In this document: positions 1-8,787 of the stretch, piece by piece
How the letters are laid out: the number at the start of each line of letters is the position of its first letter
How positions within the stretch are numbered: the stretch's first letter is position 1
NCBI GenBank assembly: GCA_000435755.1
Contig: FR889080.1
Span: forward strand, 1 to 64,000
Direction of reading: 5' to 3'
Source: Clostridium sp. CAG:508
Lineage (GTDB): Bacteria > Bacillota > Clostridia > TANB77 > CAG-508
DNA length: 64,000 nucleotides
Notes under the pieces: model-generated
The model's input: only the letters and a program-made list of their open reading frames with translations
The model's database searches: none
What the model was told of the DNA's origin: nothing
Translations under genes and position numbers: made by a program

Positions 1-1
1 T

Positions 2-892
2 AGATATTTTAAATTTAATATAAAATTAGAGAATATGACAAGGAAAAATAAGGTTTTATTTGTTATAAATACTTTACTTGGAATATTAGCAATTGGCACA
101 CAGTTTTATTTAATTGTATTTTATAGTGATAAAATGCCAATTTATATTACTATAACAAGTATTTTAAGTTTATTAGCATATTTTGTTATTAGTTTTTATA
201 GTTTGTTAAGTACAGATAAATTAGATACTACAACTAGAGATTTAGAAGAAGCACAATTATATAATAAAACTTTAACTATTTTACATGATAGTATTAGAGG
301 TTTTAAACATGATTTTCACAATATTGTTCAAAGTATTGGTGGTTATGCTGATAGAGGAGACTTAGAAGGATTACGTGTCTACTATAGACAACTTTTACAA
401 GATTGTGGACGTACTAATAACTTAACTGCATTAAATCCAGAAGTTATTAATAATCCAGCTATATACAATGTTTTAGCTACTAAATATCATAAAGCTGATG
501 AAATTGGTGTTCAAATAAATTTAGGTATTTTTATAAATTTAAATGAAATTGAAAAACATATGAAAATTTATGAATTTACTAGAATATTAGGTATACTTTT
601 AGATAATGCTATTGAAGCTGCAGCTGAATGTGAAAATAAAATAATTCATGTAAGTTTTAGAAAAGAGCAAAATCGTAGAAGATTACTTGTAATAATTGAT
701 AACACATATAAGAATAAAGATATAAATGTAGATAAAATTTATGAAAAAGATTTTTCTACTAAATCTAAGGAAACTAATAGTGGACTTGGTTTATGGGAAG
801 TTAGGCAAATATTAAAGAAGAATAATAATTTAAATTTATTTACTACCAAAAGTGAAGAATTTTTCTCACAACAATTTGAAATATATTATTAA
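2..892 (+). CDS. agrC: AgrC-like sensor histidine kinase, 5'-truncated by the window edge
   Basis: Membrane histidine kinase of the AgrC (HPK10) type, expected to sense the cyclic peptide made by the adjacent agrBD genes. The frame is open to base 2 with no convincing ribosome site before the ATG at 35, and only about two membrane helices are visible where AgrC normally has about six, so the true start lies left of the window. Visible parts in order: last helices, a linker helix, the phosphoacceptor region RGFKHDFHN (His near bases 308-319), the N box LLDNAIEAA, and the glycine box SGLGLWEV. It runs convergently to agrBD, which is unusual because agr genes are commonly co-directional. The response regulator agrA is not in the window and may lie upstream. 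Confidence 0.85.
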   Translation, partial: RYFKFNIKLENMTRKNKVLFVINTLLGILAIGTQFYLIVFYSDKMPIYITITSILSLLAYFVISFYSLLSTDKLDTTTRDLEEAQLYNKTLTILHDSIRGFKHDFHNIVQSIGGYADRGDLEGLRVYYRQLLQDCGRTNNLTALNPEVINNPAIYNVLATKYHKADEIGVQINLGIFINLNEIEKHMKIYEFTRILGILLDNAIEAAAECENKIIHVSFRKEQNRRRLLVIIDNTYKNKDINVDKIYEKDFSTKSKETNSGLGLWEVRQILKKNNNLNLFTTKSEEFFSQQFEIYY

Positions 893-895
893 AAG

Positions 896-942
896 CAATT
901 ACAAAGAGGTATCTTGATATTTAAGATACCTCTTTGTAATTG
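896..942. terminator. Bidirectional terminator between agrC and agrD
   Basis: A perfect 20-bp inverted repeat (896-915 with 923-942) with a 7-nt loop sits between the convergent agrC and agrD genes. The T-run on the plus side is weak, but the stem is long and the position fits termination from both directions. Confidence 0.75.
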
Positions 943-985
943 TCTTGTCGTTTTAAGGAAATATTTATATTTATTTATATTATAA

Positions 986-1105
986 TTAATCTTTTTTGAT
1001 TAATGATGCAGGCATTTTAGGTTGATGTGCAATTCCAAAAAGAATGCATGCAGTATTTGTAGATTTTGCATATTTTTCTGCTACTTTAGCTAATAATTTT
1101 AACAT
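986..1105 (-). CDS. agrD: AgrD-like autoinducing peptide precursor, 39 aa
   Basis: Precursor of a cyclic thiolactone signal peptide. It has an amphipathic leader (MLKLLAKVAEKYAKS), a core around TACILFGIAHQPKMP with a single Cys, and a short charged tail ending KKD. The Cys followed by hydrophobics and the QPxxP motif is the clostridial AgrD signature; AgrB cuts after the core and joins its carboxyl end to the Cys thiol. A TAAGGAGG-type site lies a few bases before the ATG at 1105. It is 63 nt downstream of agrB, in the same transcript. By analogy with the C. perfringens precursor, where the peptide ends just before HQP, the ring may be CILFGIA; CILFG is an alternative. The family call is firm, the ring size is inference. 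Confidence 0.9.
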   Translation of the reverse strand: MLKLLAKVAEKYAKSTNTACILFGIAHQPKMPASLIKKD

Positions 1106-1168
1106 TTATATTCCTCCTTATATTTTTATTTTTATATCATAAACATTGCCGGCCAATGCATTATAATC

Positions 1169-1789
1169 TTAAATTGTTTCCTCTGTATATACCTCATAAC
1201 CATGTTTGTTATTTGTTAACTTATATGAAATTGGTAATACTGTTAGATTTTGCAAAAATATTGCATAAATTATCATGTATGAAAATTGTTTGTATGGGTT
1301 AAATATTATTATTGATAATAAAATTACTAATGCTATATATGACTTAATCTTTTTAGATTTTATTTCTTTTTTACTTAAAATTGGTATATTTTCTGTATCT
1401 GCTGGAGCATATCTAGCAATTATGATAATACTAAATATTGTTATCAATCCTGCTAATATATAAAGAATATTTTTATCTGATATTAAAATGTATTTTGATA
1501 ATATAATTGGTAATAAATATAAAATAGATGTTGTAATCATACAACCTAAATGTGTTTTCAAATGAATGCCACCTGTAAAACTTCTATAAGGTGCTATTAA
1601 GAAAAATAATAATAAAGTTTGCCATCCCATACTTAATAAAAATCCTATAATGAATAATATTAAAATTTTAGGTAATTCTCCAAAAATTAATCTTACACCA
1701 AAGTTAATAATTAATTCTCTTTCCTCATCTATGTCTGTAACCTTTGATTTAATTTTTTCAGTTATCAAATCACAAAATTTATCAATCAT
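1169..1789 (-). CDS. agrB: AgrB-like accessory protease, peptide processing
   Basis: Polytopic membrane cysteine protease that matures and helps export the AgrD peptide. The 206 residues carry several hydrophobic segments and the AgrB core PYRSFTGGIHLKTHLGC; His76 and Cys83 match the positions and 7-residue spacing of the catalytic His and Cys known in staphylococcal AgrB. The ribosome site GAGGT precedes the ATG at 1789. It is first in a two-gene agrBD operon and is preceded by a large inverted repeat at 1847-1928. Confidence 0.92.
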   Translation of the reverse strand: MIDKFCDLITEKIKSKVTDIDEERELIINFGVRLIFGELPKILILFIIGFLLSMGWQTLLLFFLIAPYRSFTGGIHLKTHLGCMITTSILYLLPIILSKYILISDKNILYILAGLITIFSIIIIARYAPADTENIPILSKKEIKSKKIKSYIALVILLSIIIFNPYKQFSYMIIYAIFLQNLTVLPISYKLTNNKHGYEVYTEETI

Positions 1790-1846
1790 TTTCTTACCTC
1801 GTTCTTTGTTATCTGTATTTTATATTTTTAAAACGCAAAAATAAAA

Positions 1847-1928
1847 AAACTTTATAAAGATATAAAAATTGTGTGCAAAATTTGTCGTTTTTTGTTTTAG
1901 TCACAATTTTTATATTTTCATAAAGTTT
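1847..1928. repeat. 27-bp inverted repeat upstream of agrB
   Basis: The arms 1847-1873 and 1902-1928 match at 25 of 27 positions around a 28-nt spacer. It lies between the stop of the RluA-type gene and the start of agrB, both on minus. On the minus strand it is followed by a T-rich run, so it could be a terminator for the upstream gene. It also lies just upstream of where an agrB promoter would be, so an operator role is possible. The two cannot be separated by eye. Confidence 0.6.
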
Positions 1929-1955
1929 AGTTTAATTTTACAAATATATAATGTT

Positions 1956-2642
1956 TCATAATTGAATATCTTTTAGTATTGCCCAACTTCCAAGCATTTG
2001 CGGTACGTCTTTAAATTCCATTAGTTCATTTGTAATAGGATGATATAGTTTTAATTCATATGCCCAAAGTGCAATTTGTTTTCCATGACCTCTTCCACCA
2101 TATTTTTGATCTCCATATATGCTGTGATTTCTGCTAGATAATTGAACTCTAATTTGGTGATGCCTACCTGTATGTAGGTTTATCCTTAAAACTGATAAGT
2201 TTAATTCTTTATCATATTTTAAAACTTCATAATCTAATATTGCTAATTTGCTATTCTTCGTTCCTTCTTTCACAACTTTGCTCATATTAGCTTTTTCGTT
2301 TTTTAATAAGTAGTCTTGTAAGGTTCCTTTTTGCTCTTCCATTTTTCCATTTACTATTACTAAATATGTTTTTTGAAATTGTTTTTCTCTTACTTGATTG
2401 CTTAGTCTTCCTGCCGATTTTGAAGTTTTAGCAAATACCATTACTCCACCAACAGGTCTATCTAGTCTATGCACTAAACCTAAATAGACATTTCCTGGTT
2501 TATTATACTTTTCTTTTAAATAGGCTTTTATTATTGTAAGCAAATCTATATCTCCAGTTTTATCTGCTTGTGATGGTATGTTTACTGGCTTTTCTACTAC
2601 TATTATATGGTTATCTTCAAATATTACTTTTAAATTTTGCAT
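1956..2642 (-). CDS. RluA-family RNA pseudouridine synthase
   Basis: Isomerises uridine to pseudouridine in rRNA or tRNA. The family signature HRLDRPVGG is present with catalytic Asp61, followed by the GRHHQIRVQL segment typical of the RluA fold. At 228 residues it is a short RluA protein without the N-terminal S4 domain seen in the RluD-type gene at 39038, so its target differs and cannot be assigned. Its ATG at 2642 directly follows the stop of the methyltransferase gene (2643), indicating one transcript and probably joint work on RNA. Confidence 0.88.
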   Translation of the reverse strand: MQNLKVIFEDNHIIVVEKPVNIPSQADKTGDIDLLTIIKAYLKEKYNKPGNVYLGLVHRLDRPVGGVMVFAKTSKSAGRLSNQVREKQFQKTYLVIVNGKMEEQKGTLQDYLLKNEKANMSKVVKEGTKNSKLAILDYEVLKYDKELNLSVLRINLHTGRHHQIRVQLSSRNHSIYGDQKYGGRGHGKQIALWAYELKLYHPITNELMEFKDVPQMLGSWAILKDIQL

Positions 2643-3506
2643 TTAACTCTCCCATCTTCCATAAATACCACATGGTAAAACCATTTTTGAGTTAGTCATA
2701 GGAAGACCTATTTCTCCATTTGATACTTTTCCTTTATATTTTTTTGATATTGTAAGTTCCAAAATATTTTGCAAAACTGTGCTTGATATTCCTGTTGTAT
2801 ATGAATTGATTAAGAAAAATAATGGCTTGTCTGATAACACTTGTGCACATAAATTTACAAGCTCTGGTAAGTTTTCTTCAAATTTCCAAACTTCTCCGTT
2901 TGCACCTCTACCATAAGATGGAGGATCCATGATTATTGCATCATATTTATTACCTCTACGAATTTCTCTATTTACAAATTTAATAACATCATCAACTATA
3001 TATCTAACTGGTCTGTCTTGTAATCCTGAAGCTTGTATATTTTCTTTTGCCCATGCTACCATTCCTTTTGAGCTATCTACATGACAAACTTGAGCACCAG
3101 CATAGCTACATGCTACTGTTGCTCCTCCTGTATATGCAAATAGATTTAATACTTTTATTTCTCTATTTGCTTTTTGAATTTTTTCTATCATCCAGTCCCA
3201 ATTAACTGCCTGCTCTGGAAATAAGCCAGTGTGTTTAAATCCCATTGGCTTTATATTAAAGGTTAAATTCTTGTATTTAACTTGCCATGCATCCGGCATT
3301 TTTTTATTGTATTCCCAGTTTCCACCACCTGTTGAGCTTCTGTGGTATTTAGCATTAACATTTTTCCACTTTTCTGGAAAACTTTTTTGTGTCCATATTA
3401 TTTGTGGGTCTGGTCTTACTAAAATAACATTTTTCCATCTTTCTAGTTTTTCACCATTTGCCATGTCTAATATTTCGTAATCTTGCCAATCTTTTGCTAC
3501 ATTCAT
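2643..3506 (-). CDS. Class I SAM-dependent methyltransferase, RlmI/RlmK-like
   Basis: Probable rRNA methyltransferase of the Methyltrans_SAM (RlmK/RlmI-like) group. It has SAM-binding motif I NLFAYTGGATVACSYAGA, an acidic end of strand 2 (CHVDSSKG), and motif IV DPPSYGRG, typical of enzymes in this group. The N-terminal 90 residues form a separate small domain with several Trp residues. No PUA domain is obvious at 287 residues. It abuts the RluA-family gene with no gap, which suggests co-translation and a shared RNA-modification role. The exact target nucleotide is unknown. Confidence 0.85.
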   Translation of the reverse strand: MNVAKDWQDYEILDMANGEKLERWKNVILVRPDPQIIWTQKSFPEKWKNVNAKYHRSSTGGGNWEYNKKMPDAWQVKYKNLTFNIKPMGFKHTGLFPEQAVNWDWMIEKIQKANREIKVLNLFAYTGGATVACSYAGAQVCHVDSSKGMVAWAKENIQASGLQDRPVRYIVDDVIKFVNREIRRGNKYDAIIMDPPSYGRGANGEVWKFEENLPELVNLCAQVLSDKPLFFLINSYTTGISSTVLQNILELTISKKYKGKVSNGEIGLPMTNSKMVLPCGIYGRWES

Positions 3507-3652
3507 TTCTAAATATCCTTCCTTATTTTTTATACAACTTTATCATATCTTAGCCCTTTATTTTAGTATGCAATATTATACTACATTGGCTATTGTGGAT
3601 ACTCCTCATAACGAAGAAAAGTATAATATTACATAGTATCTATCTCAAATTT

Positions 3653-3862
3653 TTAAATGCTTTGTAAAATATGCATAAAATTTGTAACCAACATCACATC
3701 CATAACTACAAATGTTAAAAATATTGCCAATGTAGTTACTACTAATTTATGTTTTTTTATTTTTTGTATCAATTTGCTTGTCCATTTTGGTGCCTTCAAA
3801 CGTAAAGTATTGCTACTTTCATCATAACGTATATTTAAAATTAAATCTTTTGTGTACTCCAT
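3653..3862 (-). CDS. Small single-pass membrane protein, unknown function
   Basis: Not recognised. The frame opens further upstream to 3940, but the best start is the ATG at 3862, with a perfect AGGAGG about 10 nt upstream, giving 69 residues. The first 45 residues are soluble and basic; one hydrophobic segment (roughly residues 42-62, LVVTTLAIFLTFVVMDVML) sits near the C-terminus, resembling a tail-anchored topology. It lies between uvrC and the methyltransferase, all on minus. Confidence 0.6.
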   Translation of the reverse strand: MEYTKDLILNIRYDESSNTLRLKAPKWTSKLIQKIKKHKLVVTTLAIFLTFVVMDVMLVTNFMHILQSI

Positions 3863-3949
3863 AAAATAAAATCCTCCTAATATATTTTCTAATAATATAT
3901 ATTCACATATTCGGATTTTATGATAAAAATCGTAACACAAATTATTACA

Positions 3950-5743
3950 TTATTCGCTTAATTTCTGCTTTATACTTTTAGCTAGCTTTTCTGTAATTCC
4001 TGATACCTCTGTCAATTCTTCTATACTAGCATTTTGTATGTTGTTTATAGTTTTAAATTTCTTTAATAAAGCTTTTTTCTTTGCTTCTCCTATTCCGTCT
4101 ATTTCGTCTAAAACTGAATGTGTTGTTTGTTTATCTCTTAATTGTCTATGATAATTTATTGCAGTATCATGTATGTTATCTTGAAAATTTGTAATTACTT
4201 TCATTAAATTTTCAGATAATTCAAATTCATTTTTATTTTCGTCTATAAGTGCCCTAGTACTATGTTTATCGTCTTTTACCATTCCATATACAGGTATAGA
4301 TAAGCCTAGCTCTTTAATTGCTTGTTTAGTTGCTCTTATTTGCGTAATTCCACCATCTGCAAATATTACATCTGGTAAGTCACCAAATGCTCCATTTGGG
4401 TTATCTATTGAATGAAGTAACCTTCTTTTTACTACCTCTTGCATACATTTAGGGTCATCTTGACTAATTACTGTTTTTATTTTAAATTTTCTTGATAAGT
4501 TCTTTTTTAGCTCTCCATCTTTTAATACACACATTGAAGCAACCATAAATTGTCCTGATAAATTTGATATATCATATCCCTCAATTTTTCTAGGTATTTT
4601 ATCTAATTTTAGCACTTCTTTTAACTCATTTACAACACTATATTTTTCCTTTTCTTTATTCATTATGGTAATTTTAGCATTGTTTTCTGCCATCTCAACT
4701 AGCCTTAGTTTTTCTCCCTTTTGAGGTACTTTTATTTCTACCTTATGACTTGAATTTTCTGAAAGTAATTGCTCTAATATTTCTTTATCTTCAATTGCTT
4801 CTTTTATCATAATTTTATTTGGTAAAAATACATCATTTATATAATATTGTTTAATAAAACTTGATAAGATTTCTGCATCTGATTCATCTTGCAATCCTTC
4901 AAAAAAGTAGTGATGTCTTTCTATCATTTTACTATTACGAATTAAAAATATTTCAACACATACTTGAGTTTGTCCTTTAGCTATACCTATTACATCAATA
5001 TTGTGTTCTGATATATTAGAAACCTTTTGTCTTTCTTCTGTAATTCTTTGAATAGCATATTTTTTGTCTCTTAATTCTGCTGCTCTTTCAAATTCTAATT
5101 TGTCTGCCGCTTCTTTAATATCTTTATCAAGCTCTTTCATTATTTGGTTTGTATTACCTTCTAATAGGCTAATAATTTGATTTATTTCTTTTCTATAATC
5201 TTCTTTTGAAATTTTACCAATACAAGGTCCAGAGCATTTTTTAATATGATAATTTAAACATGCTCTACCTTTATATTTAAATGTTTTACATTGTCTAATT
5301 TTATATTTTGAATTTATAAAATCTAGCATTGCTTTTGCACTGCCACTATTTGCATATGGTCCAAAATATCTTGCACCATCATTTAGTATTCTTCTAGTTA
5401 AGTATATGTTTGGGAATTCTAATTTTGTGTTTATTTTAATATATGGGTATGTTTTGTCATCTTTTAATAAAACATTGAATTTTGGCATATTCTTTTTTAT
5501 TAAGTTACACTCTAAAATAAGTGCCTCTGATTCATTATCTGTAACAATATATTCAAAGTGGTCTATTAAAGACACCATATTTTCAATTCTTTTTGTTTTA
5601 TTGTTTTTTCTAAAATATTGCCTTACCCTATTTTTTAGAGAAATTGCTTTACCCACATATATAATCTTATCATCTTTGTCATGCATAATATATACGCCTG
5701 GTTTGCTAGGCAACTTTTTTAGTTCCTCTTCTATATTAAACAC
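3950..5743 (-). CDS. uvrC: Excinuclease ABC subunit C
   Basis: Makes the 3' and 5' incisions around bulky DNA lesions after UvrB loading. In order: N-terminal GIY-YIG nuclease (PGVYIMHDKDDKIIYVGKA, residues about 14-90), a Cys-rich segment (CKTFKYKGRACLNYHIKKC), a UVR motif for UvrB contact (LEFERAAELRDKKYAIQ, around residue 220), the RNase H-like second nuclease with EGYDISNLSG, and helix-hairpin-helix repeats at the C-terminus. The 597-residue length is normal. No uvrA or uvrB is adjacent. It is divergent from glmS. Confidence 0.97.
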   Translation of the reverse strand: MFNIEEELKKLPSKPGVYIMHDKDDKIIYVGKAISLKNRVRQYFRKNNKTKRIENMVSLIDHFEYIVTDNESEALILECNLIKKNMPKFNVLLKDDKTYPYIKINTKLEFPNIYLTRRILNDGARYFGPYANSGSAKAMLDFINSKYKIRQCKTFKYKGRACLNYHIKKCSGPCIGKISKEDYRKEINQIISLLEGNTNQIMKELDKDIKEAADKLEFERAAELRDKKYAIQRITEERQKVSNISEHNIDVIGIAKGQTQVCVEIFLIRNSKMIERHHYFFEGLQDESDAEILSSFIKQYYINDVFLPNKIMIKEAIEDKEILEQLLSENSSHKVEIKVPQKGEKLRLVEMAENNAKITIMNKEKEKYSVVNELKEVLKLDKIPRKIEGYDISNLSGQFMVASMCVLKDGELKKNLSRKFKIKTVISQDDPKCMQEVVKRRLLHSIDNPNGAFGDLPDVIFADGGITQIRATKQAIKELGLSIPVYGMVKDDKHSTRALIDENKNEFELSENLMKVITNFQDNIHDTAINYHRQLRDKQTTHSVLDEIDGIGEAKKKALLKKFKTINNIQNASIEELTEVSGITEKLAKSIKQKLSE

Positions 5744-5839
5744 CTTTAGTTTTCCCCCTTAGCATAATATATATTGTAGCATATTTTGCTGCATTTTACA
5801 AGGTAAACTTAGACCTGTGTACATATAAGAAAATAAAAT

Positions 5840-5868
5840 TTGACACATTTTGCATTTTATAGTAATAT
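5840..5868 (+). promoter_or_regulatory. Sigma-A-type promoter of glmS
   Basis: A TTGACA -35 box (5840-5845), a 17-nt spacer and a TAATAT -10 box (5863-5868) place the transcript start near 5875, about 50 nt before the ribozyme cleavage site. Confidence 0.75.
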
Positions 5869-5920
5869 ATTAGCACTAGGAATACAAATTAAAGAAATAT
5901 CCTTTAGGAGGGTTGTATAT

Positions 5921-6027
5921 ATTTAGCGCCAGGACAGTGTTTATACACTGTTGACGAGGTTAGAGTTTATCGAAAGATTCGGCGGATGGCTCTATGGCAT
6001 GCGTTACTGCCATTACATATTAACCAA
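5921..6027 (+). ncRNA. glmS ribozyme-riboswitch
   Basis: Self-cleaving RNA activated by glucosamine-6-phosphate; it cuts its own mRNA and lowers GlmS when the product is abundant. The conserved pieces are present in order: AGCGCCAGGAC at 5925, the P1 hairpin ACAGTG/CACTGT, GTTGACGAGG, GTTTATCGA, TTCGGCGGATGG, and a P3/P4 region ending in AACCAAA. Cleavage is expected between A5925 and G5926. It lies about 90 nt upstream of the glmS ribosome site, as in other Firmicutes. Confidence 0.96.
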
Positions 6028-6116
6028 AAAATTATAGTGATATAATATAACAAATTTAATATGAGTACGCTTTAATTTGTATGCCTTACTTTAAATTTTA
6101 AGGAGGTATATTTTTT

Positions 6117-7949
6117 ATGTGTGGCATTATAGGTTATATAGGAGACAAAAAGGCCACTCCAGTTTTAATAAATGGTTTATTATGTTTAGAATACAGAGGT
6201 TATGACTCTGCTGGTATTGCTGTTATCGAAGACGGCAAAATTACTGTAATGAAAGATAAAGGAAGAGTTGCAAATTTAGAAGCAATTGATGGTATAAATG
6301 ATTTAAAATCTACTATTGGTATTGCACATACAAGATGGGCAACTCATGGAAAACCTGCAAAAGAAAATTCTCATCCTCATATGGATAATAGCGGTGAATT
6401 TGCAGTTGTGCACAATGGTATTATTGAAAATTACCATGAATTAAAAGAATTTTTAGCTTCTAAAGGATATTACTTTTTATCACAAACAGACACAGAAATA
6501 ATTCCTAATTTGATTCATTACTATTACACAAATGGAATAAATGATGATGACAAATTCTTAAGAGCCGTAAAATCTGCAGTCGATGATTTAAAAGGAAGTT
6601 ATGCACTAGAAATTATTTCTAACTTACATCCTGATAGAGTTATTGTAGTTAGAAAAGATAGTCCTTTAGTTTTAGGAAAAGGAAATGGTGAAAACTTTAT
6701 TGCATCAGATATTCCTGCTGTTTTTAAATATACAAAGGAATTTTATTTGTTAGATGACCAAGAGTATGCAGTTGTTTATAAAGACCATATAGATTTTTAT
6801 GATAATAGCTTAACTTCTCATAGCAAAGCTATTAAGAATATTGAATGGGATGCTACTGCTGCAGAAAAAAATGGCTATGAAGATTATATGTTAAAAGAAA
6901 TATTTGAACAACCAACTGCAATTCGTGAAACTATTGGTTCTAGATTTAAACTTGGAGAAAAATGCAGTTTTGATGATATTGATATTTCAAAGGAATATTT
7001 AAAGAAAATAAACAAAATATATATTGTTGCCTGTGGTACAGCTATGCATGCAGGTTTAGTTGGAAAAAATGCAATTGAAAAACTTTGCAAAATTCCTACT
7101 GTAGTCGATATTGCATCTGAGTTCCGTTATCGTGACCCTATTATAGATGATAAAACACTTTGTATCTATATTAGTCAATCTGGCGAAACTGCTGATACAA
7201 TTGCAGCTTTAAAACTTGCTAAGGCTAAAGGTGCTAAAACATTAGCTGTTTCAAATGTGATTGGAAGTTCAATTACTCGTGAGGCTGATTATACAATATA
7301 TACTCATGCCGGTCCTGAAATTGCTGTTGCTTCTACAAAAGCGTATACTTCACAAGTTGTGTTAATGGTAATTTTAGCTATGTATTTTGCTGAAGTTTTA
7401 GGATCATATGATGGAATTGAAAAATTAAAAGCTGATATTTTAGATTTACCTGCTAAAGTTGAAGCCATGTTAGATGAAACAGATGCTATTAAAGAGTTTT
7501 CTAACAAAGTATATACTGAGCATGATATGTACTTTTTAGGTAGAGGTACTGATTACAATGTTGCAATGGAAGGTTCTTTGAAATTAAAAGAAATTTCATA
7601 TATTCATTCTGAGGCATATGCTTCTGGCGAATTAAAACATGGACCTATTGCTTTAATTGAAAATGGTATAACTGTAATTAGTATTTTAACAGATCCTAAT
7701 TTAGTTGAAAAATCTATTAGCAATATTCAAGAAGTTATAACAAGAGGTGCTAAAACTTTAGTAATTACAAACCAAAAATTATCAAATAATTCATTTAATT
7801 ATGTTATAAATATTCCTGAAACTAATAGCCTAATTTCACCTATCCTTTCTGTTATCCCACTTCAGTTACTTTCTTACTACATTGCTAAAAATAAAGGATT
7901 AGATGTTGATAAACCAAGAAACTTAGCTAAATCAGTTACAGTTGAATAA
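6117..7949 (+). CDS. glmS: Glutamine-fructose-6-phosphate aminotransferase (isomerizing)
   Basis: Makes glucosamine-6-phosphate from fructose-6-phosphate and glutamine, the first step towards UDP-GlcNAc for peptidoglycan. MCGIIGY at the start exposes Cys2 as the glutaminase nucleophile after Met removal. The N-terminal glutaminase domain covers about residues 1-240 (HTRWATHG, HNGIIENY). Two SIS sugar isomerase domains follow (CGTAMHAG, SQSGETADT, STKAYTSQ), and the C-terminus is the usual KPRNLAKSVTVE. Length 610 is standard. AGGAGG lies 10 nt before the ATG. Regulation is by the upstream ribozyme; a strong terminator follows. Confidence 0.98.
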   Translation: MCGIIGYIGDKKATPVLINGLLCLEYRGYDSAGIAVIEDGKITVMKDKGRVANLEAIDGINDLKSTIGIAHTRWATHGKPAKENSHPHMDNSGEFAVVHNGIIENYHELKEFLASKGYYFLSQTDTEIIPNLIHYYYTNGINDDDKFLRAVKSAVDDLKGSYALEIISNLHPDRVIVVRKDSPLVLGKGNGENFIASDIPAVFKYTKEFYLLDDQEYAVVYKDHIDFYDNSLTSHSKAIKNIEWDATAAEKNGYEDYMLKEIFEQPTAIRETIGSRFKLGEKCSFDDIDISKEYLKKINKIYIVACGTAMHAGLVGKNAIEKLCKIPTVVDIASEFRYRDPIIDDKTLCIYISQSGETADTIAALKLAKAKGAKTLAVSNVIGSSITREADYTIYTHAGPEIAVASTKAYTSQVVLMVILAMYFAEVLGSYDGIEKLKADILDLPAKVEAMLDETDAIKEFSNKVYTEHDMYFLGRGTDYNVAMEGSLKLKEISYIHSEAYASGELKHGPIALIENGITVISILTDPNLVEKSISNIQEVITRGAKTLVITNQKLSNNSFNYVINIPETNSLISPILSVIPLQLLSYYIAKNKGLDVDKPRNLAKSVTVE

Positions 7950-7986
7950 ACTAAGGTGACATGGTCAAAAAGCGCCCACCTAATTA

Positions 7987-8032
7987 CACCCAATTATGGC
8001 TAACAAAACAAAGTCATAATTGGGTGCTTTTT
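7987..8032 (+). terminator. Rho-independent terminator of glmS
   Basis: A 12-bp perfect stem (7987-7998 with 8015-8026) is followed by CTTTTT, 37 nt after the glmS stop codon. Confidence 0.9.
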
Positions 8033-8055
8033 GTTCTCGTCTCTATTGGCACACT

Positions 8056-8316
8056 TTAGATAAATAGTTTTAATATTATTAACAGTATTGCCCCTGGAAT
8101 TCCTAAAAGCCCTACTAATACTGCTGTAACAACATTTAACCCTATATGAAATCCCCACGCTGAACATATTAGATTTATTATAAATATAAGTAGTCCACCT
8201 AATACAGAGTTTACTATTAATTTAAACAATGCTTTTAATGGAACTGAAAATATTTTTCCTACAATCCATAAAACTACTATACATCCTAAAATAACCAAAG
8301 CATTAGAAAAATCCAA
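8056..8316 (-). CDS. bofA: BofA-family pro-sigmaK processing inhibitor
   Basis: Small membrane protein (86 aa) of the BofA family. In Bacillus, BofA holds the SpoIVFB protease inactive until the forespore signal arrives. It consists almost only of hydrophobic segments with the family pattern SVPLKALFKLIVNSVLGG and WGFHIGLNVVTAVLVGLLGIPG. It is paired with a YaaL-like gene (8371-8646) on the same strand, the same pair as in Bacillus and many Clostridia. This suggests sporulation capacity, although BofA homologues also occur in lineages not known to sporulate. Confidence 0.88.
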   Translation of the reverse strand: MDFSNALVILGCIVVLWIVGKIFSVPLKALFKLIVNSVLGGLLIFIINLICSAWGFHIGLNVVTAVLVGLLGIPGAILLIILKLFI

Positions 8317-8370
8317 TTTTTATCACCATTCCTTTAGTAATATGTATGATAAAAATTGGACAAATATTAC

Positions 8371-8646
8371 TTATCCTACCTGATTTTTTTTGAAATAAAT
8401 TTCTTCTATCATATTTAGAGATAGTCCCTTGTCTTTGGCTTTATTTACTAAAAAATCTACTTTACTTTTACTAGCTTTAATTTGATATACATAATAGTCC
8501 ACTAAACCTTCTTCTGCCGTTTCAAAATTCTTAGTTGCTAAATTCAATTCTTTTTTTGCTTTTATTAAGCTCATTATAAGTTCTATCTTTTTATCTTCAT
8601 CGGTTTTATCTTTTATATTTGTTTCTTTTTGATATTCTTCAAACAT
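8371..8646 (-). CDS. YaaL-like DUF2508 protein
   Basis: A 91-residue, mostly helical, charged protein matching DUF2508/YaaL in its spacing of AKKELNLATKNFETAE, a short YYVYQIKASKSKVDFLVNKAK helix, and total length. The function is unknown in the family. It lies 54 nt upstream of bofA on the same strand, which supports the family call because yaaL and bofA are neighbours in many Firmicutes. Confidence 0.72.
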   Translation of the reverse strand: MFEEYQKETNIKDKTDEDKKIELIMSLIKAKKELNLATKNFETAEEGLVDYYVYQIKASKSKVDFLVNKAKDKGLSLNMIEEIYFKKNQVG

Positions 8647-8724
8647 TGCTTGTCTCCCTTTTTGTAGTTTCTTATTATATTATATACTTTAATTACCAAT
8701 TTATTCGTTATACTTTAAGAAATA

Positions 8725-8753
8725 TTGATTTTTGAAGAATGATTTGCTATAAT
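8725..8753 (+). promoter_or_regulatory. Promoter of serS-engB
   Basis: TTGATT (8725-8730), a 17-nt spacer and a perfect TATAAT (8748-8753), 35 nt before the serS ATG. The leader is short and has no room for a T-box. Confidence 0.8.
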
Positions 8754-8787
8754 TACTATGTAAATTATTTGAAATAGAGGTATAATT

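Noticed and set aside
8650..8787. T-box riboswitch before serS
   Set aside because: The promoter lies only 35 nt before the start codon, leaving no leader for a T-box.
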